The notes beneath the pieces are model-generated. The model made no database searches and had not been told where the DNA came from. It worked only from the letters and a program-made list of their open reading frames with translations. Both the position numbers and the translations under genes were made by a program. From assembly GCA_028708805.1 (NCBI GenBank), contig JAQVYC010000002.1, positions 23,001-62,007 of the forward strand: DNA of 39,007 nt, written 5' to 3'. Positions 29,301 through 37,591 of the stretch are shown one piece after another (the stretch's first letter is position 1; each line of letters starts with the position of its first letter). This DNA comes from Clostridia bacterium (GTDB lineage: Bacteria > Bacillota > Clostridia > Christensenellales > UBA1242).

Positions 29301-29906
29301 TGGAAATATTTTCCTGATATCGCTTTCACTTATTTCTTCAATCTTTTGTACTTCGTGTGATGTCCTGAAACCGTCAAAAAAGTGCAAAAAGGGCAAACTT
29401 GCATTTAATGAAGCAATGTGAGCCACTAGTGCTAAATCTTGGGCTTCTTGAACACTGTTAGAACAAAGCAAATTAAACCCAGTTGTGCGAACTGCCATAA
29501 CATCCGAATGGTCGCCAAAAATGGAAAGAGCATGCGTTGCAATGGCACGGGCAGAAACATGAAAAACTGTTGGCAAAAGTTCGCCAGAAATTTTATACAT
29601 TGTAGGAATCATTAAAAGCAATCCTTGGCTTGCTGTAAATGTTGTTGACAATGCCCCTGCACTTAAACTTCCGTGCAATGCCCCTGCTGCTCCGGCTTCG
29701 CTTTGTAATTCTCGCACAAGCAAGGAATTACCATATATGTTTTTCTTTCCTTTAAAAACCCACTCATCGCAGTTTTCAGCCATTGCCGATGACGGAGTTA
29801 TTGGATATATCTCGGCAACTTCACTTAAAAAGTATGCTATCCTAGAAGCAGCGGTATTGCCGTCTACATTAATTATTTTTTTTGTTGAATTTGATTTATT
29901 TGTCAA
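26352..29906 (-). CDS. nifJ: Pyruvate:ferredoxin (flavodoxin) oxidoreductase
   Basis: Single-chain 1184 aa; YPITPSSAMAE; CIQCGFCVMSCPHSALR and CTGCGVCESVCPAKGKAL 4Fe-4S motifs; GGDGWAYDIGYGG TPP site; TTG start with AGGAG. Confidence 0.97.
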   Translation of the reverse strand: MTNKSNSTKKIINVDGNTAASRIAYFLSEVAEIYPITPSSAMAENCDEWVFKGKKNIYGNSLLVRELQSEAGAAGALHGSLSAGALSTTFTASQGLLLMIPTMYKISGELLPTVFHVSARAIATHALSIFGDHSDVMAVRTTGFNLLCSNSVQEAQDLALVAHIASLNASLPFLHFFDGFRTSHEVQKIEEISESDIRKIFPFDKVAEFKRRSLNPLKPIQKGTAQNPDIFFQNREACNSYYANVYDEVEKAMKLVGDVSRRYYKPFEYYGDANAEQIIIMMGSGALTAEETIDYLNNQGNKFGLIKVRLYRPFNAQALINAIPKTVKQIAVLDRTKESGAVGEPLYTDVLSAIAENGLNNLNKNIKILGGRYGLGSKEFTPDCVKAVFDNLKIENSINGFTVGINDDVTNLSLPLTDFKLPQINTTCLKFYGLGSDGTVSANKNSIKIIGEHTNFFTQGFFEYDSKKSGSITISHLRISENPIKSTYLITEPDFIAIHNYSFVARYNLIENLKKNGTVLLNTVLDEASLSEKLPKHFVDILKERNAKFYVINAQKIANDCGLGNKINVIMQSAFFKITQILDRELIYNSLKTAIQNTYGHKGESIVNKNIMAIDKGFSDIIEIDVQSLEGQKYDESKQNTDEYFNKFIKPINDLEGAKLPVSSFSADGSVPTGTTKFEKRGIALKCPSWKEDNCIQCGFCVMSCPHSALRAVLVKNENLENEDEKNGTSKPESFVTKDALGLPNHQYKIQLSPLDCTGCGVCESVCPAKGKALDMVLTTDILDAEKKNYEFSKSLKQEKAFSTDIPKGLQFLTSYFEYNYACGGCGETPYIRLATCLFGDSMIIANATGCSSIYGGSAPACPYTKDENGCGPAWANSLFENNAEFGYGIKLGINAIKENLKNNIELLLEIDDINIDLKNQLKNWLENPNILNKKEVEELTQLLESEVSKNSDKNKNDLLKNISENKDYLAKKSVWMIGGDGWAYDIGYGGLDHILASEEDVNILVLDTEVYSNTGGQSSKSTPKGAYAKFAASGKMTSKKDLGALAMNYPNAYVASVSMGADMVQCIKAFKEAEKHKGPSLIIAYSPCVNHGYNMSNTFLEMKRAVDSGYWFLYRFNPNAEIKFALDSREPHLNYEEFLMGESRYSSVAKQNPEMAKELFKQSAKDAEIRYKRLKQRLNLIND

Positions 29907-29994
29907 TTTTATCTCCTACCTTAAAATACTTTCAATTAATTATATATCGACAGTCAGAAATAGTCAAACATAGATTAAAATGTTTTAAATTTAT

Positions 29995-30022
29995 TTGAAA
30001 GCTGTCTAAATAGTGCTATAAT
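29995..30022 (+). promoter_or_regulatory. Promoter of truA, leaderless geometry
   Basis: TTGAAA-16-TATAAT, then gttagt, then ATG; no SD. Confidence 0.75.
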
Positions 30023-30028
30023 GTTAGT

Positions 30029-30763
30029 ATGAAAAGATTATGTTTAACAATTCAATATAATGGTAAAAACTTTTCGGGATGGCAAATTCAAAACAATGAA
30101 CGCACGGTTCAAAGTGTTTTAGAGAAAAAAATTTCTAGTTTGTTAAAAGAAGATATAAACTTATATGCAAGTGGTCGAACTGACTCAGGCGTGCATGCTT
30201 ATAATCAGATAGCGCACTTTGATACGGAATCTAATTTTGATATGAAGAAATTAGCATTTGCTATAAATTTTGGTCTTGAAGATGATGTTCGTGTGCTTGA
30301 AGCAAGAGAAGTTGCAAGCTCTTTTCATTCTAGATATTCCGCTAAAAAGAAAACTTACATTTATAAAATTTATATAAGCAACATACTCAAACCGCTTAAA
30401 AATGGTCTAGTTGTTCAAATCAAATATAACTTAGACATTAAAAAAATTAAGTTGGCAATGGAATATTTTATAGGTACACATAATTTTTTTGCATTTAGTG
30501 CAAGCGGTTCGAATGTAAAAGATTTTATTCGGACAATCTATGATTTTAAACTTGAAGAGAATAACGATGAATTTTCTTTTGTTATTACTGGTAGTGGGTT
30601 TTTATATAATATGGTTAGAATAATTATAGGAACACTAATTGAGGTTGGAAAAGGAAATTTACAGCCACAGGACATTTCTCAAATTATAAAAGATAAGGAA
30701 CGAAAAAATGCAGGGCAAACAATGCCTCCTTATGGGCTTTATTTATATAAAGTTTATTATTAA
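30029..30763 (+). CDS. truA: tRNA pseudouridine synthase A
   Basis: YNGKNFSGWQIQ, ASGRTDSGVHAYNQIAHF, GSGFLYNMVRIIIGTL. Confidence 0.96.
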   Translation: MKRLCLTIQYNGKNFSGWQIQNNERTVQSVLEKKISSLLKEDINLYASGRTDSGVHAYNQIAHFDTESNFDMKKLAFAINFGLEDDVRVLEAREVASSFHSRYSAKKKTYIYKIYISNILKPLKNGLVVQIKYNLDIKKIKLAMEYFIGTHNFFAFSASGSNVKDFIRTIYDFKLEENNDEFSFVITGSGFLYNMVRIIIGTLIEVGKGNLQPQDISQIIKDKERKNAGQTMPPYGLYLYKVYY

Positions 30764-30772
30764 TTAATTTGT

Positions 30773-31549
30773 TTAATACTTTCCACCCTTAAATTTGTTA
30801 GTTGCCTTTATAAACCAATTAAGCGGAAATATTTTATAAAGAATATATAAAAATTTATATTTCTTACCGATTATATATTGTGGTTTTAACTTTTTCTTAT
30901 TTATAATTTTAAAAACCTTACAGGAAGCATATTGCACAGACATTCTCTTACTTTCATTTTTATCTATGTTGTCTGTCGCAGACTTAATTCGATTACCATA
31001 TCTTTCATTTGTTTCAAAATTTTTAACTCTATTTTTTGTAAAACTTGTTTTAATATCCCCTGGGCAAATAGCACTAACTTGCACATTTGCATTTTTAAGT
31101 TCCATATTTAAGCAGTTAGTGAACATACTCACTGCCGATTTGCTTGCACAATACAGAGTTCGAAATGGCAATGGAAAAAAAGCACAAACTGAGCTGATAT
31201 TAATAATTTTTCCACCTTTTCTCATAAGTGGAAGAGCATTTTGAATGCAAAATAATGTTCCAAAAAAATTTACATCAAAAATCCTGCGGGCTTCTAATGC
31301 CGAAATTAATTCTGTTGCCCCCGAAATTCCATAACCTGCATTATTTAAAAGCAAGTCAATTTTATCAAACTTTTCACCAATTTCTTTGAATGCTTTTTTA
31401 ATATCATTCTCGTTAGACAAGTCGCATTTTATACCGTCCTTCTCATCAACACTTCTTGCCAAAACAATAATATTATGTCCCTGATTTTTAAATTTCAAGG
31501 TAAGCTCTTTACCTAAACCGCTTGTTCCGCCTGTTATAACTATATTCAA
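30773..31549 (-). CDS. Classical SDR-family oxidoreductase (paralog 1)
   Basis: TGGTSGLGKE, NNAGYG, ISSVCAFFPLPFRTLYCASKSA (S-Y-K triad); hydrophobic C-terminus; TTG start with AGGGG. Confidence 0.9.
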   Translation of the reverse strand: MNIVITGGTSGLGKELTLKFKNQGHNIIVLARSVDEKDGIKCDLSNENDIKKAFKEIGEKFDKIDLLLNNAGYGISGATELISALEARRIFDVNFFGTLFCIQNALPLMRKGGKIINISSVCAFFPLPFRTLYCASKSAVSMFTNCLNMELKNANVQVSAICPGDIKTSFTKNRVKNFETNERYGNRIKSATDNIDKNESKRMSVQYASCKVFKIINKKKLKPQYIIGKKYKFLYILYKIFPLNWFIKATNKFKGGKY

Positions 31550-31574
31550 TTTTATCCCCTATTTATATATTTAA

Positions 31575-31603
31575 AGTTTAGTGTAAAATTTAAGTATTGT
31601 CAA
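31575..31603 (-). promoter_or_regulatory. Promoter of SDR paralog 1
   Basis: Minus strand TTGACA-17-TAAACT. Confidence 0.65.
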
Positions 31604-31621
31604 TAAATATCATTAAATATA

Positions 31622-31650
31622 TTGACTTTATACCTTTTTGGTTGTAAACT
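31622..31650 (+). promoter_or_regulatory. Promoter of SDR paralog 2 and the SPT-like gene
   Basis: TTGACT-17-TAAACT. Confidence 0.65.
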
Positions 31651-31687
31651 AAATTAATATTCGTAAACAAAATTAAGGAGTTTTAAT

Positions 31688-32473
31688 TTGATTGTTATAA
31701 TCACAGGAGCAAGTAGCGGAATCGGGCTTGCAACAGCCAATTTCTTAACGGAGAAAGGTTACAAGGTTTACGGACTTTCTAGAAGATTACCTGAAAACAG
31801 TAAATTTGAAAATCTTTCATGTGACATCACAGATTATGATGCTGTTTTGCAAAAACTAAATTACATATTTGAAAAAGAAGGCAAGATTGATGTGCTTATA
31901 AACAATGCTGGAATGGGTATTGCAGGGGCAATTGAGCATACAGAAAATGAAAATATTCAAAAGATTTTTGACTTGAATATTCTAGCAGTAATAAATTGCA
32001 GTAAGCTGGTTGTTCCTTTTATGCGTGCAGGCGGTGGCGGAAAAATTATAAATATTAGTTCTGTTGCTGGTGTAATTCCTATTCCATTTCAAACATGTTA
32101 CTCGGTAACCAAATCCGCAGTGGATATGTTTTCAATGGCGTTCGGATTAGAGGTGAAAGATTTTAAAATACAACTAACATCTATAATGCCTGGTGACACA
32201 AAATCTAGCTTTGTAGATAACCGTGTTAAAAATAAATTGCTTGAAGACGAAAATTATAAAACCAGAATTGAGTCCTCCATCAAAAAAATGGAAAAAGACG
32301 AAAGAAAAGGAATGAGCCCGCTTTGTGTTAGTAAAGTAATTTATAAAACTATAAGAAAAAAGAAATCACCATCTAGAATAACAGTCGGATTTAACTACAA
32401 ATTGATAGTTTTTTTAAGCAAAATTTTACCAAGAAAATTTATGCTCTATGTTATTAAAAAAATCTACGGGTAA
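31688..32473 (+). CDS. Classical SDR-family oxidoreductase (paralog 2; candidate 3-ketosphinganine reductase)
   Basis: TGASSGIGLATANFL, NNAGMGIAGAIE, ISSVAGVIPIPFQTCYSVTKSA; TTG start with AAGGAG; 31 nt before the SPT-like gene. Confidence 0.9.
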   Translation: MIVIITGASSGIGLATANFLTEKGYKVYGLSRRLPENSKFENLSCDITDYDAVLQKLNYIFEKEGKIDVLINNAGMGIAGAIEHTENENIQKIFDLNILAVINCSKLVVPFMRAGGGGKIINISSVAGVIPIPFQTCYSVTKSAVDMFSMAFGLEVKDFKIQLTSIMPGDTKSSFVDNRVKNKLLEDENYKTRIESSIKKMEKDERKGMSPLCVSKVIYKTIRKKKSPSRITVGFNYKLIVFLSKILPRKFMLYVIKKIYG

Positions 32474-32504
32474 ATAAAAATGATTATTCATAAAGGAGAA
32501 TAAA

Positions 32505-33695
32505 ATGGATTTATTTAAAAAATGTGAAATATTTAATAAGGAAGTATTAGGAAAAGTTAATGAAACAGGATTATATCCTTATTTCCATTATTTGAATTCA
32601 GGGCAAGATACTGAAGTTATAATGGAAGGGAAAAGAACCATTATGATTGGTTCAAACAATTATTTGGGATTAACATCGCATCCAGATGTAATAAAGGCCG
32701 GAGTTGAGGCAATTGAAAAATACGGTTCAGGTTGTTCAGGTTCTAGATTTTTAAACGGAACTTTGGACATTCATATTGAACTTGAAAAAGAACTTGCCGA
32801 ATTTTTACAAAAAGAAGATGTTGTAACATTTAGTACAGGTTTTCAAAGTAACTTGGGCATAATAAGTACAATTGCAGGACGAAACGATTATATTTTATGT
32901 GATAAAGAAAACCACGCAAGTATTTATGATGCTTGTAGATTAAGTTTTGCAAAAATGCTTAGATTTGAACATAGCGATATGGAAGACCTTGAAAAGCAAC
33001 TTGAAATCATACCTGAGAGTGCAGGAATTTTAATTGTAACCGATGGTGTTTTTAGTATGAGTGGTGAAATATGTAAGTTACCTAAAATAGTTGAATTAGC
33101 AAAAAAATATGGTGCTAGAATAATGGTAGATGATGCTCACGGACTAGGCGTTTTAGGGGACCACGGCAGAGGCACAGCTGAGCATTTTGGACTTGAAAAA
33201 GAAGTTGATATTTATATGGGAACATTTAGTAAATCTCTTGCAAGTCTTGGCGGATATATGGCTTCAACAAAAGAAGTTGTAACCTTTATAAAGCATAATT
33301 CAAGACCATTTATTTTCAGTGCAAGCCCAACACCTGCATGCGTTGCTTGTGCTAGAGCATCACTTAAATTACTTAGAGAAAATCCTCAAATGGTTCAAAA
33401 TTTAAAAGAAATTTCAAACTATATGCGTACTGGGCTTAAAAATAAAGGAATTAAATTAATTGAAAGTATTACCCCAATTATTCCTATCTTTACATACGAA
33501 GACGAAAAAGCTTTTATGGCATGTAAACTTCTTTTAGAACGAGGAGTATATGTAAATCCTGTTATTTCTCCAGCAACTCCTAAGGGACAAGCATTATTAA
33601 GAACAAGTTATATGGCAACACATACAAAAGAACAAATGGATGAAGCCATTGAAAAAATTGCAGAAGTTTTGAAAGAGTTAGAATTATTAGATTAA
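32505..33695 (+). CDS. Alpha-oxoamine synthase, serine-palmitoyltransferase-like
   Basis: GSGCSGSRFLNGTLDIHIELE, FSTGFQSNLGIISTIAGRNDYI, HASIYD, VDDAHGLGVLG, GTFSKSLASLGG (PLP Lys), RPFIFSASPTPA, SPATPKGQALLRTS. Confidence 0.87.
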   Translation: MDLFKKCEIFNKEVLGKVNETGLYPYFHYLNSGQDTEVIMEGKRTIMIGSNNYLGLTSHPDVIKAGVEAIEKYGSGCSGSRFLNGTLDIHIELEKELAEFLQKEDVVTFSTGFQSNLGIISTIAGRNDYILCDKENHASIYDACRLSFAKMLRFEHSDMEDLEKQLEIIPESAGILIVTDGVFSMSGEICKLPKIVELAKKYGARIMVDDAHGLGVLGDHGRGTAEHFGLEKEVDIYMGTFSKSLASLGGYMASTKEVVTFIKHNSRPFIFSASPTPACVACARASLKLLRENPQMVQNLKEISNYMRTGLKNKGIKLIESITPIIPIFTYEDEKAFMACKLLLERGVYVNPVISPATPKGQALLRTSYMATHTKEQMDEAIEKIAEVLKELELLD

Positions 33696-33710
33696 TTTAA
33701 AAATCTTGTA

Positions 33711-33767
33711 AAATTCCGTGTATCTTACCGTTGCATTTATGCACACATAAGCACGGGATTTTTTTAT
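33711..33767 (+). terminator. Structured terminator after the SPT-like gene
   Basis: AAATTCCGTG...CACGGGATTTTTTT with nested CTTA/TAAG and TGCAT/ATGCA pairings in the loop. Confidence 0.7.
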
Positions 33768-33802
33768 TTTCCTTTACCCTTTTATAATTTTAATTAAAAA
33801 AA

Positions 33803-33818
33803 CTTTCTTTGAAGAAAG
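33803..33818 (-). terminator. Weak intrinsic terminator downstream of ychF
   Basis: Minus strand CTTTCTTCAAAGAAAG followed by TTTTTTT. Confidence 0.5.
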
Positions 33819-33899
33819 CTTTAAAAAAGTTTATATTAAATTTAAAAAGACAATTTGATACTATAAATGTTTATTTACTAATCTTCGTTGCTTTGCACT

Positions 33900-34991
33900 T
33901 TAAACATTAAACTTAAACAGAACAACATCACCATCCTGCATAACATATTCTTTGCCTTCAATTCGGACTTTGCCTTTTTCTTTTGCTATGTTCCAGCTTC
34001 CGCATTCTATTAAATCTTTATAACTTACAATTTCGGCTTTAATAAATCCTCTTTCAAAATCTGTGTGGATTTTGCCCGCCGCCTGTGGTGCTTTTGAGTT
34101 TTTTTCAATTGTCCACGCTCTGACTTCTTTTTCACCAGCAGTTAAAAAGCTCATTAGTCCTAAAAGTGAATAGCCCGCTTTTGCAAGTTTATCTAAACCA
34201 CTCTCAGTTATTCCTAGTTCCTTTTTGAATAAATCTCTATCTTCGTCATCTAAATTAATAAGTTCTTCTTCAATTTTAGCACATAAGGTTATAACTTCCG
34301 AGCCTTCATTATCGGCAATTTCTTTTATTGTTTGAACATATTTATTATCTGCCTTTCCTATATCTGCCTCATCAATATTTGCCGCATAAATAACTGGCTT
34401 AGTGCTAAGCAGAAAAAAGGAATTCACAATTTTGATTTCTTCTTTATTAAAACTTACTGTTCTAACAGGTTGATTATCTTCCAAAGCATTTTTAACCTTA
34501 ATTAAAACTTCTAGTTCTTGTTGTGCTATTTTATCTCCTTGTTTCGCAAGCTTTGAAGATTTATCAAACTTTTTTTCAATAGATTCCAAATCAGATAAAA
34601 TTAATTCAAGATTAATAATTTCAATATCTCGTTTCGGGTCGGTATTGCCATAAACATTTATGATTTTGTCATTATCAAAGCAACGCACAACATGAACAAT
34701 TGCATCTACCTCTCTAATATGGCTTAAAAACTTATTGCCTAGCCCTTCGCCTTTGCTAGCACCTTTAACTAGCCCCGCAATATCCACGAACTCAATGCAA
34801 GCAGGAACTATGTTTTTTGTATTATAAAGTTTAGCAAGTACATCTAACCTTTCATCCTTGATGTCTACAATGCCTATGTTTGGTTCAATTGTGCAAAAAG
34901 GATAATTCGCACTTTCTGCACCTGCTTTTGAAAGAGCATTGAATAAAGTGCTTTTCCCAACATTCGGCAATCCAACAACTCCTATTTTCAT
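33900..34991 (-). CDS. ychF: Redox-regulated ATPase/GTPase YchF
   Basis: MKIGVVGLPNVGKSTLFNALSKAGAESANYPFCTIEPNIGIV; TGS-like C-terminus. Confidence 0.97.
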   Translation of the reverse strand: MKIGVVGLPNVGKSTLFNALSKAGAESANYPFCTIEPNIGIVDIKDERLDVLAKLYNTKNIVPACIEFVDIAGLVKGASKGEGLGNKFLSHIREVDAIVHVVRCFDNDKIINVYGNTDPKRDIEIINLELILSDLESIEKKFDKSSKLAKQGDKIAQQELEVLIKVKNALEDNQPVRTVSFNKEEIKIVNSFFLLSTKPVIYAANIDEADIGKADNKYVQTIKEIADNEGSEVITLCAKIEEELINLDDEDRDLFKKELGITESGLDKLAKAGYSLLGLMSFLTAGEKEVRAWTIEKNSKAPQAAGKIHTDFERGFIKAEIVSYKDLIECGSWNIAKEKGKVRIEGKEYVMQDGDVVLFKFNV

Positions 34992-35121
34992 AATAAAATT
35001 TTCCTTTTAATTTATAAAGCATGTTAATTTATTTCTTTTGATAACAAAATTAAAATTCTATCAAATTACTTAATGCTAAAATTTTAGTAATTACAATTCA
35101 GCATTCTTTTTCTTTAAAGTT

Positions 35122-35802
35122 TTAATATTGCTTTTCACCTATAAAGCTATAAAAAATAATATCAAAAATTTGCAGAATACCCTCTTGAGAAATCAAAACA
35201 ACTTTACCTAATATGAGGCTTTCGCTTATAGCTCCGTAAGTTGAACTATCTTGGCTGTTTGCACGATTATCACCTAACAAATAAGCACTTTTTTCTGGTA
35301 TTACTAAAAATTGAATTATTTGAGATTGATATTCAATAAATTCAAAGTTTTTGTCTAATAAATTTGAAGATATCAATCTGTTATACGAGGTTACATTTCC
35401 ACTCTTATCAACATAATCTTCTTGCAAAATTGTAACTTCATTACTGCCTGAATAAATAACGGCAACCTCATAATAGCCTTCATCAGAATTATGATAGTAG
35501 CCTACCTTATCTCCACCCACGGCAATTAGCCTTTTAACAATACGCGTATTCGAATTGTTATAAGAAACAATAATATCTCCGTAAGCGCCTTTGTTGTTCA
35601 AATCAACATAAACACCTTGCTCACCGCCCAAAATTGTTGGAGACATAGAGCTTCCCTCAACCAAATAATAATTATGCGAAACAATAAAATATAAAATCAA
35701 CGCCGCAATAAAAAAAATTGAAAGTATTATTCCTATTAAAAAATAATATAAAAAAACCATCTTATTAGATTTTTCCACATAAATTAACTTGTTAATTTCC
35801 AT
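35122..35802 (-). CDS. lepB: Signal peptidase I (S26)
   Basis: N-terminal TM; GSSMSPTILGG, RIVKRLIAVGGDKVG, YLLGDNRANSQDSSTYG. Confidence 0.9.
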   Translation of the reverse strand: MEINKLIYVEKSNKMVFLYYFLIGIILSIFFIAALILYFIVSHNYYLVEGSSMSPTILGGEQGVYVDLNNKGAYGDIIVSYNNSNTRIVKRLIAVGGDKVGYYHNSDEGYYEVAVIYSGSNEVTILQEDYVDKSGNVTSYNRLISSNLLDKNFEFIEYQSQIIQFLVIPEKSAYLLGDNRANSQDSSTYGAISESLILGKVVLISQEGILQIFDIIFYSFIGEKQY

Positions 35803-35808
35803 GAGAAT

Positions 35809-35837
35809 ATTTTAGCATAAATCATATTCAAAATCAA
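35809..35837 (-). promoter_or_regulatory. Promoter of lepB, leaderless geometry
   Basis: Minus strand TTGATT-17-TAAAAT, then attctc, then ATG; no SD. Confidence 0.7.
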
Positions 35838-35900
35838 ACATTATTAAATATTGTAATAATAAACATTTTGTGCTAAAATCAAATAAAAGGTCAAACAGAA

Positions 35901-36449
35901 ATGGATAAGAAAATTGATAAACCAAAATTGTTGTTACACTCTTGCTGTGCTCCGTGTTCAACAACAGTAATCGAAAAATTAGTTCCTGATTTTGATATCA
36001 CGGTTCTTTATTATAACCCCAATATTTATCCAAAAGAGGAATATATCTTACGAAAAAACGAACAAAAAAAATTATTAAATATACTAAATATTAATCTTAT
36101 AGAAGACGAATACGAACCAGAAGAATATTTTAAAAATATGAAGTCGTTTGAAAATCAAAAAGAGGGCGAACACAGGTGTTATGAATGCTATAAGTTGCGA
36201 CTCACAAGAACTTTTGAAAAAGCAAAAGCATTAAACTATAAATTTTTTACCACAACACTTTCGGTTAGCCCACAAAAAAATGCAAAATGGATAAATGAAA
36301 TAGGCTTAAAGCTAGAAAACGAACACTGTAAATTTTTGGTTAGAGATTTTAAAAAACAAGACGGTTATAAACATAGCATTGAACTTTCAAAAAAGTATGA
36401 TTTATATAGGCAAAATTATTGCGGATGTAAGAACTCTATCAGGGAATAA
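35901..36449 (+). CDS. queH: Epoxyqueuosine reductase QueH (DUF208)
   Basis: LLLHSCCAPCSTTVIEKL, YYNPNIYPKEEYILR, EHRCYECYKLRL, YCGCKNSI. Confidence 0.93.
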   Translation: MDKKIDKPKLLLHSCCAPCSTTVIEKLVPDFDITVLYYNPNIYPKEEYILRKNEQKKLLNILNINLIEDEYEPEEYFKNMKSFENQKEGEHRCYECYKLRLTRTFEKAKALNYKFFTTTLSVSPQKNAKWINEIGLKLENEHCKFLVRDFKKQDGYKHSIELSKKYDLYRQNYCGCKNSIRE

Positions 36450-36566
36450 TTCTAGCAATTCTTTTTTTTGATAATTAAAAAAAATTAATACATATTTAGT
36501 TACAAAGTATGAAACTAATTTAAGATTAAGTTTTTTTGATTACAAAAATAAAGTAAAAACCCAAAA

Positions 36567-36623
36567 CAAGAGAGTAAAATAAGTGAAGACAAACAACCAC
36601 TTCTATTTTGACAACTTTTCTTG
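36567..36623. other. Extended imperfect hairpin in the queH-radC intergenic region
   Basis: CAAGAGA/TTTCTTG, AAAAT/ATTTT and AAGTG/CACTT pairings around a 12-nt loop. Confidence 0.4.
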
Positions 36624-36648
36624 CTAATACAAAAATAAAAGAAAATTT

Positions 36649-37356
36649 TTAATAACGACTTATATCTTTTATTTTATCTAATCTCGCGTAACTGTAACAG
36701 CCATCTATACCCACTATTATATGGTCAACAAAGGCTATGCCTAACATATTTGCAATGTCAATAATACATTTCGTTGAGCTGATATCTTCGCAAGAAGGTT
36801 GGCAAACTCCGTCCGGATGACAATGTGATAAAATAACCTTAGAAGCTCCACTATTTATCATTAACTTCGAAAGCTCTTTTTTGTCTATTTTTAAAGAATT
36901 CATATCACCTTGCGAAATTTTTTTATTTGCAATAATTCTATTTTTTGTATCTAAACATGTTATGTAAAACTCTTCTTTTGATTTATTGTAATAAAGTGCA
37001 AGGTAAAAATCTAAAATATCTCCCCTACTTTTTAAATATTTCTTATTCGCCAGCTTTTCAAACTTATATCTATAAAAAACTTGTGGCAACAATGTTAACA
37101 ACTTTGCACTTCTTTCGCCTAACCCGTCAATTTTTTCTAGTCTTTCAACATCTGCATCAAAAACCGCTGAAAAATTTCCAAACTCTTCAATTAATCTATG
37201 TGCCAAAGGATTTGTATCCTTTCTTGGAATTAAATAATTTAAAACAAATTCTAATGCTACAATATCACTTACATTTTCAAGCCCTGATTTATAAACGGTG
37301 TCAAGCAATCTTTTACGATGATTTTTGTGGATATTTTTTTCTTTATTATCAAACAT
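36649..37356 (-). CDS. radC: RadC/JAMM-domain DNA repair-associated protein
   Basis: HhH-like IDGLGERSAKLL; JAMM core SHCHPDGVCQPSCED. Confidence 0.92.
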   Translation of the reverse strand: MFDNKEKNIHKNHRKRLLDTVYKSGLENVSDIVALEFVLNYLIPRKDTNPLAHRLIEEFGNFSAVFDADVERLEKIDGLGERSAKLLTLLPQVFYRYKFEKLANKKYLKSRGDILDFYLALYYNKSKEEFYITCLDTKNRIIANKKISQGDMNSLKIDKKELSKLMINSGASKVILSHCHPDGVCQPSCEDISSTKCIIDIANMLGIAFVDHIIVGIDGCYSYARLDKIKDISRY

Positions 37357-37591
37357 TTTTCTCCATATTATGCCTATTTTTTGTATAATTTTAACATATT
37401 ATTTGCAAGTTGTAAAATTAAATTTTTGTTTTATATCATATAATGTATTTGACAAGCACTTCTTTCATTTTCATAAATTTAAGAGCAAAGATATATGAAG
37501 TTGATTTATAATAATTTTAAATGCTGTTTGACTTAAATTTTAGTTTATGTTAAACAATATATAAAATATGGTTTTGAGATAAGGAGGAAAA

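Noticed and set aside
32505-33695. Annotation as Kbl (glycine C-acetyltransferase)
   Set aside because: Not excluded, but no tdh neighbour and several blocks look more like serine palmitoyltransferase; kept as the alternative
36945-37388. + strand ORF (147 aa) opposite radC
   Set aside because: Shadow ORF of RadC with no SD or family features
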